From Bondarzewia mesenterica (taxonomy: Eukaryota; Basidiomycota; Agaricomycetes; Russulales; Bondarzewiaceae): a DNA stretch of 40,046 bases. Both the position numbers and the translations under genes were made by a program. The number at the start of each line of letters is the position of its first letter. The stretch's first letter is position 1. Location of the stretch: the NCBI GenBank assembly GCA_004802705.1, contig SGPL01000310.1:1-40046 (forward strand). The letters run 5' to 3'. Below the pieces are notes generated by a model. That model made no database searches. It had not been told where the DNA came from and saw nothing but the letters and a program-made list of their open reading frames with translations. Below are positions 9,899 through 19,960 of the stretch, piece after piece.

Positions 9899-11783
9899 CT
9901 ACGCCGGCTTGTTGGGCTTGATCGGCTCCGCCCTGGGCCAGGAGGTGAGTGGAGCAGACGCCGCAATAACGGGATGCTCCTTCATGCCGTTGCCCTGCCC
10001 AACCATAACACACATCACTCAGCGCACGCTCCCAAAGCAAAAAAAAAAAAATAGAGACAGCGGGAGATCCAGAAGCAGATGGATGGTAAANNATGACCAA
10101 AGAGAAAATGCACGCACAATGAGCCAGCCCGGGAACCCGACATCAAAGGGCAGCACGCTCTCGAGGTACTCTATCTGCTCCTTCGACAGCGTGATTTCGA
10201 GCGCCTCGATATTCTTCAGCAGGTTCTCAACCCTGCGCCCGCCCACGATCGGGAACACGTACGGCGTCTTCTGCAGGTGGTACGCGATCGCAACTGCCGC
10301 CATCGCCGCCACCAGAACCAAAATCAATCAATGCTCAACGAAGGGGGGGGGGGGGGGAGGGAAGGGAAGTAGTGGGGGACGCACCGGCCTGGATGGTCTT
10401 GGCCCCGACCTCAGCCGCGACCTTCTCGAGCGCGAGGCTTACTTTGCGCTCGTCCTCGTTGCGCTCCCATTGACCGTCCTGCGTGAAAGCGGTGCGACCT
10501 GTCTGGCCCGCTTCGCGCCGCGCCTTGTCTTCGGCGTCCGTACGATATCTGCCTCCGGCGAGGACATCCCAGGGGGCGAGGGCGAGGCCTAGAGGTCGGC
10601 AGTATTGGATGGGTGATTTGGAAGAGAGGGAGCGGCCATGGGAGAGCGAAACCGAGAAAATATAGATTGAGACTGGGAGTGTTGGAGGAGAAAAAAAGAG
10701 TGGCGGAGGGACAGACCTAGCTCGCGCGCCATAGGGATGATGTCGCGCTCGAAAGAGCGCTTGGTCAGGTTCCACTGGCCTTGGTAGATGCAGAACGGTG
10801 TCTTGCCGTGGTCGAGCGCGTATTGATTGGCCCTGGAGACGACCCACGCAGGAGCGTCCTATGCAACTCGCCGGTTGGCACCAACCATGCAGCAGGCAAC
10901 TGAAATGCCTACCGAAATGCCCTATGATGCGTCCACGGATTAATATCCGATTGCAGGAAGTAAACAAGAAACCAAAACTCACGAGATGGAGCACCTTCCC
11001 GGAGACTACGAGATTATGCAAGCTGTCCATGAACTCTTCGACGCTCGTGTCCCAATCATACCAATGACAGTATAGGATGTCGATGTAGTCCGTGCGTAGC
11101 TTCTTGAGTGAGCCATTAACGGCTAGGCGTTGGCATTTGGTGCCGTTGCCGGCGAAATGGATCTTTTGGGAGACGGAGTGGTCCTCCTTTTTCCAGGGGG
11201 AGCTATACTGTGGACGGCGTTGAGTTAGTGAGTTGTTGACTTGGCCACAAAGTAAAGCAAGGGCGGTGAGAAGAGATACTGTCGGATACCTTGGTCGCTA
11301 TGACCATTTGGTCCCGATTGCCTCGCAACTCCATCCATTCGCCTATCAACCCTTCCGAGGTGCCATCTTGACTGTGAAACAAAAATATAGGTTAGCATGG
11401 ATGACCAGGGCGGTATGCGACTACAAGGTAATGGCGACGAGGAGACCATTCTGCAGTCCTTGACGCATTTTGGGTTAGGTAGAATAGGACGAACGCATGA
11501 TACACATCACCCACCTAGGGCCCAGCACGCTCTCACACAAAACCCAAGAGACACTCACTAGTTACAGGCTGTATCTATGAAATTGCCCCCCGCGTTGTAA
11601 TAGGCGTCCAGAAGCTTAAAGCTCGACTCCTTGTTCATTTCTCCCATCCCCTTGCCCCACGTGGTGCCGATGGACATCGCGCCGAGTTGGATGGGGGAGA
11701 CGCGGATGCTGGCGTGCGGCGAGAGCAGGCGGTACTGACCGAGGGGGGGTGGGAGCGACAGGTGGTGCTGGGAGGTAAGACAT
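9899..11783 (-). CDS. Aldo/keto reductase, aryl-alcohol dehydrogenase / norsolorinic acid reductase type (frame broken near the start)
   Basis: This is an NADPH-dependent cytosolic reductase of aldehydes such as aryl aldehydes. Exons on the minus strand give [13 protein letters not shown], then [40 protein letters not shown] and [20 protein letters not shown] (catalytic Asp and Tyr), followed by QMVIATK (Lys), [20 protein letters not shown] (His), [56 protein letters not shown] and a C-terminus [20 protein letters not shown] with TAG at 9899-9901. The full tetrad is present. The ATG at 11783 and the body are in different frames: the minus strand has seven C at 11743-11749, where six would give PTPLGQYR. 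About six introns fit; the last contains two undetermined bases (10091-10092), and another carries a 15-G run (10343-10357). It probably works in aromatic or lignin-derived aldehyde metabolism (inference). Confidence 0.87.
10091..10092. other. Two undetermined bases (NN)
   Basis: The only ambiguous bases in the window. They fall inside the last intron of the aldo/keto reductase, next to an A-run (10039-10051), so they probably mark a closed assembly gap or a low-quality call. The true length here is uncertain. Confidence 0.9.
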
Positions 11784-13558
11784 TTCTGTTGCAACAGAGA
11801 ATAGAGACGAGGATCGAGTAAAGTTGGGATATGTGGTGGTCGAAAGTTGGGTTTTAAAAGTTGGTGCGGGTAATGGGGAGGGTGGAAGAAGGCGCGACCC
11901 ACCCTTTCTCCGTGGTCGTGACAAAGCCTGATGGAGAAGTTAGACGCGTATGCTCATCTGAGAATGGTGCGCCTTGCACCTTGTCCGGAATCGAAGTGGG
12001 GGATGGAGTCCACGATTCCTTCTCCGTCGAAGTATGCGCAAGGGGATAGGTAGTTGGAGAGAGGCGAACTGAGGCACTGATGACGAGACGCCTTATGCGA
12101 GGTGTTACATGATTGAACGGTCTTTTGTCAGTAGAGCTCGCGAGGTCTTCCGGCGCGGGACCAATCTTTGGCACTGACTGCCTCGATCATTGTCGGGACG
12201 ATCGATCTGCATACCCCTATAAATCATAGAAGAAGGTTGCCTTTTTTGGCTAGATAACTTAACTTATCAACTTGGCTGGAGGTTATATAATCAAAATAAA
12301 ATCATCTTGATGTTGGATTGGCGCGACACGATCATTTGATTGGATGTTGCTTGAGGTTGCTTGGCATGAGTAGTTTTAACTTTTGTCACATTCAAGACTT
12401 GCAAACCATCTCAAGGTATCATTATTCACCATCACAAACCCACTGCGACAAATGATGAGGCACTTCGCGGTCACCGTCGACATGATATCAAGTCGGTCAG
12501 CACACATATCGTAGTAGCAGCGCGACGTCAACGAGAACAAACCTGCTGGCAACCCGAAACATCCAGGCTCATAAGCATCAACATATCTTACCATATGCAT
12601 ACCCCCGATTACGAATCACAAGAACTCAGGAGGACGACCTAGTGGATGTGCTGTTTCGCTTTGCCGTCACCCTCGTCCTTGACAGATATACCGTTCAGAG
12701 ATCGGACTGAAAGATCTCTACATCGCTAGTTCGCACTTTGCGAGAGTCTAAAGGGTGGCCCAACGCATGCGGTCCATGCGTGTCAAATTTCGCATTGGGG
12801 GTGGAGAGAGGGCGTCGGTGGGAACTTGACATCTGTCGCCATATGGACGTGGGATCTGCGAGAGCTGCATTTGGAGGTGGGAGGAATACATGCTGAAAGT
12901 CTAAAGATACTACGTCAGGGTGGAATGAATATTATTGTTGCATTTAGTGTCATACAAATACTAGTTCGGGGTCATAATATATAGACCGATTAGTCTCCGT
13001 TGCTGACCTCATCCAGAAGATAGTCGTTCGCAATGAAATGTTCAAATTTTTACAAAACGAAGTGTTGATATAAGTACAAGCATAGTTCATGCCTCGAGAT
13101 TAGCAGATGGGGTCGTTGGCGAACACGGTGTAGACGGTTGTTGCAGGTCCAATGTGGGAGTAAGGTAAGTCCAAGCGTGGGAAGAATTGAGTTGTTTAAG
13201 TTACTCACAGACTGGAGTCACAGTCACAGTAGTTACTCACATGTTAGAAGGTAAGGACCTTTCTGCAAAAACCGGCGAAACCCTGCAACACCTCCGACTT
13301 GATAATTATGGCAACATAGGTCACTTGCGTGTTTTGAATACGCGAGCGGTGCTATCGCATCAAAGACCCAATTCATCGTTGTCTCGAGTTCGTCCATGGA
13401 GTTCGTCGCTCTACATAGCTGGGCGCATTTTTTGGTCCTGTCTCGGTCCTGTCCGACGTATAACCCGAAGTACGCGGTGAACGGATTGATGTGATGTCGG
13501 TATAAAAGCCGGTGCACCTTTTGATGTTTCTCTGCCATTCTTTTTTGCTTCGTGGCCG
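11784..13558. other. Divergent intergenic region between the reductase and the FAD oxidase
   Basis: This gap of about 1.8 kb separates the outward-facing aldo/keto reductase (-) and FAD oxidoreductase (+), so it should hold both promoters. Frames at 11854-12174, 12376-12600 and 13233-13538 on the minus strand are open but show no domain. A stretch at 13103-13180 (minus) reads like the end of a coding exon (GPATTVYTVFANDPIC then TAA), but I find no acceptor to attach it. A TATAAA-like site occurs at about 12218. No gene is called. Confidence 0.4.
13501..13507 (+). promoter_or_regulatory. TATA box of the FAD oxidoreductase gene
   Basis: TATAAAA lies 52 nt upstream of the ATG at 13559 and is followed by a pyrimidine-rich leader. 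The spacing suits a fungal core promoter. Confidence 0.55.
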
Positions 13559-15603
13559 ATGTGGAGCTGCGGTCTAATCAGTCTTGCACTTGCTTCTCTC
13601 GCGGCGGCGTCGCAGAAATGCAAGTGCCTTCCTGGCGATGCATGCTTCCCGTCGCAGTCCGAATGGGACGAATTCGCCAAGAATCTTAGCCAGCCTCTCA
13701 TTACCCACCAAAGGCCTCTTGCCTCCGTCTGTTACACAACTTCGTCGAATTACGACCCTTCCGCATGTGACGCAGCGGCGAACATTCAGTCCGATATTGC
13801 CGCCTTCGCCGCATCGAGCAACACCCTCTATTATGCAAATTTCGAGGCTCTTATCACTAACACAAGCGTCCAGCAATGTCCGTTCGACCCTGCGCCTGAC
13901 AGCGTCTGCTACCAAGGCCGTGTTCCCTCATACGCTATCAACGTCAGCACTGTTGCGGATATTCAGAACACCGTTCAGTTCGCGTCCAAGAACAACTTGC
14001 ACTTGGTTGTCAAAAACACTGGGTGAGCAGGACTTTCTGCCTCACAAAAATCATATTGACTATATAGTCCTATCAGACACGAACTTATGGGGCGTGCGTT
14101 TGGAGTTGGATCGGTCGAGCTTTTCACGCATAACTTGCGAGACGTCAACTTCTCGGATAGTTTTGTACCTTTGGGCGCGCCCGACTCTACTCAGGGCCAA
14201 TCCGGTACGTTCTCTGTGTTCGCTAGTCGTCAGTCGTATTAACGCGTCCTGTGAAAGTCATCACTGTTGGAGCCGGGGTACAATGGATAGACGTCTACCG
14301 TCTTGCGGACGAACAGAACCGTTCGGTCGCTGGTGGCTTTAGCGTTCGTGGAACAGTTGGAGCCGGAGCTGGCTGGCCTGTAGGTGGCGGCCACAGCGTC
14401 TTGTCCCCCTACTACGGCTTAGGTGATTGCATCTTTTCATCTCGATCGCTTGCTTTAATTGATGCGATCGCCACCATTTACAGGTGTCGACAATGTTTTG
14501 CAGTACACCGTCGTGCTGCCAAATGCATCATACGTTACTGCAAATGATTACCAGAACATCGACATCTTCTGGGCCTTGCGCGGCGGAGGCGCTCCCAGTT
14601 TCGGTGTGGTAACGTCGGTCACCTACAAGACACATCCCAACCTCCCATATACCGCCGCGTTCTATTCCGCCACTGCTAACTCCTCTGTGTCATATCACCG
14701 ACTCTTTGAGGTGTGGAACCAACATCACAACGCGGTTGCGGATGCCGGATGGTCTGGCCCATGGCCGTTCTTTGAGAACTCGCTGTACATGACGCTCGTA
14801 ACACAAGGTACACCTCCCACCAGTGCATCTGCCAACGGCACTCTCGAGGCATTCTTTTCGGCGTCCAGAGAGATCCCCGGTGTCAACGTATCCTTGACCA
14901 TGACCGTGCCATACTCGTCGTTCCAGTCGTTCTTTTACGACAACCTCGTCGACTCTTCCAAAGGCATCGGGTTGAACTTCTCTTCTCTCAGTGCGGGTGG
15001 GACGCGCACTATTTCATCTTCTTGGTTGTTGCCTCGTGAGCTTACCGCGCCGGGCAACGCGAGTGCGCTCGCAGATATATATATGCAGATCCCTATCGGG
15101 ATTCCCTTGTACGTGCATCGTCGAGTCGAGTTGGCGGTTTCATTAGCTGACGCGAATTCTCCCGTAGCATGGTTGGAGGGGGCGCCGTCGCCACTGTCGA
15201 TCCAAACTCGACCGCTGTGCCGCCCGCATGGCGAACAACTATAACAGACATGACACTCAGCGGCTCTTATAACGAGACGGCCAATGCCACCGAGATCCAT
15301 GCTCTTTGGCAGAGCATCCACGACCAGACCCAGCCTTTGCGCGAACTCGCACCCATCCCGGCTGGTGGTCAGTACCTCAACGAAGTGGGTGCCATCTTCA
15401 TCTTCTTCATGAGGTGCTTGACTCTGATTGTACTTTTCCAGCCGGATATTCTCGAGATCGACTGGCAGAGCGCTCACTGGGGCACTAATTACCCCCGTCT
15501 CTTGTCCATCAAACAGGCGATTGACCCTGACGACTTGTTCATCATCCGTCATGGTGTCAACTCCGAGCAATGGGATGAAGAAGTTGTCTGCAAGACTACC
15601 TAG
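13559..15603 (+). CDS. Secreted FAD-linked oxidoreductase, BBE / glucooligosaccharide-oxidase family
   Basis: Enzymes of this family oxidise sugars, oligosaccharides or alkaloids and release H2O2. The N-terminus is a signal peptide (MWSCGLISLALASLAAAS) followed by a Cys-containing mature start. The FAD-binding part gives ADIQNTVQFASKNNLHLVVK, then NTGHELMGRAFGVGSVELF, whose His is the expected 8-alpha FAD attachment site. Next come VITVGAGVQWIDVYRLADEQ, GTVGAGAGWPVGGGHSVLSP and DIFWALRGGGAPSFGVVTSV. The BBE C-terminal end reads HWGTNYPRLLSIKQAIDPDD and then a TAG at 15601. Many NxS/T sites fit secretion. Five introns fit in frame: after NTG, after GQS, after YGLG, after GIPF and after YLNE. 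The second FAD-linking Cys seen in bicovalent members appears to be Ala, so flavin attachment is probably through His alone. The substrate is unknown. Confidence 0.9.
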
Positions 15604-16555
15604 CCCATACCCTCGTTTGTGCATTATTCTCTACTTATTCTGATGTACCGTATTTCCTGTACTTGCAGTGACCTGTCTCACGTAATTCATCTGCACATCT
15701 CCAATCCTCATTAGTGATCGCACGTCTGCGCCAAAGTATCAGAGAACAGGTACTCGAGAGGACAAGTTTTGTTCCCTCCCAGTGCAAGTCCCAAGTTGCA
15801 ACCGTTGCACTTGTCCCAGACGCCGACTTACTCGCCAAATTGGGGAGCAGAGCCTAAGCATCCGAGCAGTCCCTTTGGCCTTGAGAACGCCGCATGCTCT
15901 CGAGGCTGAAGGGTTACGTAGTCTCCCTGAGACAGAGTAGGTCTTTGTCAAACTTCGTGCGTCAGGATTCTCGTATCTGACGGGCTACGTTCAGCTCCTT
16001 GACGAAATTTTATAACCACCATCTTTGAATGATATCCCGGCTTAATATCGCTGCAATGGCCTTTTGAGCGACTGAAATGAGTGCATTATATGTAAACTAT
16101 TCTGAGTGTTGCCTGGTTTTGGAGGTTACCAACTTACGACCATCAAGACACTTGCCTTCCAGAAGGATGGTAGCATCCAAGAAGCAATGCGACTTGCGAG
16201 AGGATTGTCGTCGAGGATAGTAGCATCTACAAAAGAAGTCATAGAGTACCATGAGAAATTTGTTGTCGAGAATAAGGACAGTATCATTCGCAAAGTAGCG
16301 TGATAGTCAAGATGTTGCTCGTCTGAACTCGCATAGCATTTTTCTTCCGCCGATCCACTCGCTCATCCGGTCATAGACCCGCGCTGCTTTGACGAACAGT
16401 ACGGTACGTCAACAAATCTCATCATCACTCGTTGGATTTTTTAATTTCATTCGCCAATACGGACATTCTTTCCTTTGTGGAACTGATCAAGTTTAGCCGC
16501 CGTCTTGTGCAACAAGAACCGCTGAAGAGCATTCTTACAAGTTAAAAGCATCGAT
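15604..16555. other. Intergenic with one short unassigned ORF
   Basis: The 3' flanks of the FAD oxidase (+) and the ankyrin gene (-) converge here. A plus-strand frame at 16106-16303 ends IIRKVA and contains SIQEAMRLARGLSSRIVAST, which looks helical and protein-like, but it has no clear start context and no recognised domain. It could be the last exon or a fragment of a lost gene. Nothing else is seen. Confidence 0.35.
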
Positions 16556-17949
16556 TTACACCGATGACATTTGCCTACAGCTCTCTCTGTATTCCAAAGC
16601 CGTGCACCCCAAGTGATCCTCATCCGTCCATCTCCATCTGCCATCACCTGCGGCAATTAAGACATCCAAAAAGTCTTGTGACGGCTCAGAAGGGTGAGAG
16701 GGCTCGGATGGGAGTGCGTAACGCACCGCCTCTGAGCGCCAGACGTCGAAATCACTGGAAAACGATGGGAGACATGCGACATGCAGCGGCGTATGCCTCA
16801 GCAGACTGCGCTGCTCATATACACACTCTGCGGCAGTACGCTCGATGTTCCACAGTTGGTCAAGGACCCATCTGAGCACTTCAGCATTCCTGGTAGCCGC
16901 TGCGACGTGAAGGACGGTCACGCCCATGATGGGGCTGACGTAGTCGACGTGACCGCCCGCGTTAAGTACAGCAGCTGCCATATGCAAATCAGCACGGGAA
17001 AGGGCGAGAAACAGAGGCGTATAGGCGCGTGTGGAGAACTCAGGAATGTTGGGATTGAATTGCCATGTAGAGATGAGATGTGTGAGGAGCGCAGCGTTTC
17101 CACGGAGCACGCAAGTGTGAAGAGGAGTCGAGACGGTATGATAGGAAGGTCCCAAGGGCGACATGGGAGAGGTATAGAGTGTGGGAGAAGCTCTGTGAAG
17201 CGCCGCAGCCCTGCAATCCCAATTTCGATGTGGGAGGACGAAGTGTAACTGGACATATTTGCACCGCTGCATAGGAGCCGATCAATAATGGAGAGTCGAT
17301 GAGAGTAGTCAAGATGTGGAAGATTGACGCCGATGGTCCAATCGAGATCTGTCAGCTCGTGCAATTCTTCGTCATCGTAATGGTCCGTACCGCTGGCAAT
17401 GGCGTTCCAGCATCGCTGACGTTGGTGGGAATCGATGTGTGGAGGTTGTAAGCACGAGAGTTGATTCCAGGACATATGAAGTAAACTGTTAACGAAAGAG
17501 ATAATTTCCTCCTCGATCTCTTCGTCGTCTTCTTCGATCTCCTCTTTGAGAAACTGCATGTGCAGCTCCCACATGCGATCGCACCCTATGTCACCCTGTA
17601 CCCCTCCTGCATCTACAACTTTGAACTTTACATTTTCCCATTGACCAGCACGCACCGCGGTCCTGAAGACGTTGTCAAACTGCGGGTAGGGTCCGCACGG
17701 GTCTGCACGGGAGTCATCGGGGTCGGCGCCGAGTTCAATGAGCGTGCGCAGGAAGCGTGAATCTGCATTGGCGGCTGCCACGTGAATGGGGAGCGTGGGG
17801 AGTCTCCCATCTCTGCTATAGAGGTAATCATTGGAATTAATGTCCACGCCTGAGTCTAAGAGTGCTTTGAAAAGTTCGTAGTGAGATGCTCGGATGGATT
17901 CGATGAGCACACTCTCGCCATGCATTTGCTTCCACGACAATACATCCAT
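16556..17949 (-). CDS. Ankyrin-repeat protein with acidic insert
   Basis: Ankyrin repeats mediate protein binding; no enzymatic domain is visible. The ATG at 17949 begins MDVLSWKQMHGESVLIESIR, then ELFKALLDSGVDINSNDYLY and LPIHVAAANADSRFLRTLIE. A Glu/Asp-rich stretch (KEEIEEDDEEIEEEI) follows, then IIDRLLCSGANM. The remainder is in another frame: STPLHTCVLRGNAALLTHLI, YTPLFLALSRADLHMAAAVL, VTVLHVAAATRNAEVLRWVL and HTPLHVACLPSF, ending CRQMSSV with TAA. A 44-nt intron at 17211-17254 (weak GTCCAG donor, TTGCAG acceptor) joins the two frames exactly; otherwise an indel is needed. An upstream exon starting near 18092 (MQMPWTLTHGMTPWPLHQKD) is possible, but its GTGAGT donor does not join in frame to an acceptor I trust. 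At least six repeats are present. Confidence 0.75.
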
Positions 17950-19960
17950 GACTCAATGGCAGAACGAAGATTCAGCTTCTGCGAGACTGATAATGATGTC
18001 CGGTAGCCTACGGGTAGCAAATCACACTCACTCTTAAGTCCTTCTGATGCAACGGCCACGGAGTCATGCCATGAGTTAGAGTCCAAGGCATCTGCATCAG
18101 CCTTTATTAGCTCTTAGCGCAGCTTAGCGCTCAGCAAACTGAGCTTGCCGGGGGCACCGGAGCGCTTTGGAAAGCCCTGTATGGTTTTTTTCGACCTTCC
18201 AATACACTTACTTGAGTGACAAAAGAATCAATACCGTAGACCACTCCTTTCCGCGAGGGGAACTCTTTGCTGGGGGATAGCTTTTAGTACACCCGATCAT
18301 TGCTAGAAGACCACGAGTGCTGAACTCGCTGGATGTTTGTTCGTCTAAGTGTGCATTGAACAGCAGCCCGACATCTACCTTTCTGAATTACACCAGGCCC
18401 GACTGAATGATGACGCCGGCAATTAGTACACAGAACGATTGTCTTCTGTGTGAAGTCTGCAAAGGAGACTAGGCAATTAGCAAAACACTCCGCTGCACAT
18501 TAGTTTCACGACTCGTCGAAAAGATACGGTAGAAAATTGCCACTGCAAATATTATGCGTCCACGTGAAGGTATAAACAAATGAGTGAGGGGCTCGATTAC
18601 AGCAGAATCAAAAAATCACCTATGCTACTCATAGTATTAACCATAGTCAGCACGAGCCACGTTGTAATCCATGCTGGGCCGGTCACGAATATGGGTGAAA
18701 CCGTGAAACTGGCACGGATCTCGAAATCAACCATACTTCGACGATAACAATGATTTAATTCGAGCGAACATAAGTGGTGTGCCAGAGATTAAACTGGAGA
18801 AAACGAGAGCTCACCAAGGCGGCAGCGATGAAAAGGTTAACTAAATGACTGGAATCCCTTTGTTCTTGTCAAAGACAATGTACCACCTCCAGACTGTGCA
18901 TCAACAGAAATTCAATCGCAGACAGGGCGGTCCTTTAACACGCCTGAGAGAGCATCCGAATTTCTTATCAAGTTTGCACCATTACACCATCGCCGAGGAT
19001 CGTTTGCGCTCCATAAACTGATGTTTTCGCCAATTGTAACGGATGAGCGAGTCTGCTGTAGTATTCTATCGTGCCGTCCCAGGAAATGTGCAATTCATAT
19101 ATGAATGCATCTACTGCACGGACGAGGTCGATCACAAGGTGCTTGAAAATCAGACGTTCAAGTTTCAAATCCCGATGACGATAACAAAGATCAACCTACA
19201 GCACAAGTTGCCCGGCCTATCGAAGCCTGAGTTCGCCTCGGGATCGTCGGTCTGGATGTCCCATGAGCTCTGTCAAAGTTTTCCCCAGGTGTTACAAGTG
19301 GCCGACAGCATCATGAACCTAGCAAAGCAAGAAGATAACAGAAAGAGTGGGAGCGATGATGGAAGAGGAAGGCTGGATCAGACTCGGAGAACGAGTGCGA
19401 AGTAGGACCGGTGGTATCCTCGCTCGGAACGAAGTGGTAAGCGTAGGGTGGATGGGTGGATGGATGGGATATCGCTGAGATGTTTCCATATCAGGGGACC
19501 AACGAGTCCGACAGTGCGTGTGGGGTGACGACAAGCTAAAATGTTAATTACTTGAGTGCAATGATGTGCACAGTTGTGAAGGGCCTTACGCAAGCTCTTC
19601 AGGATTAGTTCCCAGGTTCATAGGTGATGTCGAGAAGTCTCACGTCCCGTCTCCCCATGAGACAATCCTTTCCAGAATGTTGATGATGAGTAATGATGAC
19701 TCCGACGGCGGTATCATGCGTATGTCGATGATCGCTCGCACGAAGCCAGAATAGCACACGTACATACGTATGTATTCAAGTCACCGAAGGGTACCAATCC
19801 CATTCACAACCAATGACAACGTACATACACTCCGAGGTTCCAGATACGGCCATGCACCGCTTCCAGATACCCAGACAATATCTATACATTACTTACCGTA
19901 CTCGCCGCTCTACCAATTATCGTAGACAAAGTAGAAAGCCCCGTTGGTTGAGAGATAATT
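17950..19960. other. Intergenic, no confident gene
   Basis: About 2 kb between the ankyrin gene and the end of the transporter. A minus frame at 18968-19168 and a plus frame at 19043-19405 (ending QTRRTSAK) overlap on opposite strands, and neither is recognised. A short GGAT-type tract (TGGATGGGTGGATGGATGGG) lies near 19449-19468. The rest is AT-rich with scattered stops in all frames. Confidence 0.4.

Noticed and set aside
13233..13538. 101-codon minus-strand ORF with several Cys, considered as a small secreted protein
   Set aside because: No signal peptide, covers the TATA box of the FAD oxidase and has no splice site joining it to the tidy GPATTVYTVFANDPIC end near 13103.
18092..18112. 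Possible first exon of the ankyrin gene (MQMPWTLTHGMTPWPLHQKD)
   Set aside because: The text is protein-like and has a good GTGAGT donor, but no acceptor joins it in frame to MDVLSWKQ, where a stop lies just upstream.
19043..19405. 120-codon plus-strand ORF downstream of the transporter
   Set aside because: No domain, no promoter signal and an overlapping open frame on the other strand; kept only as a note in the intergenic entry.
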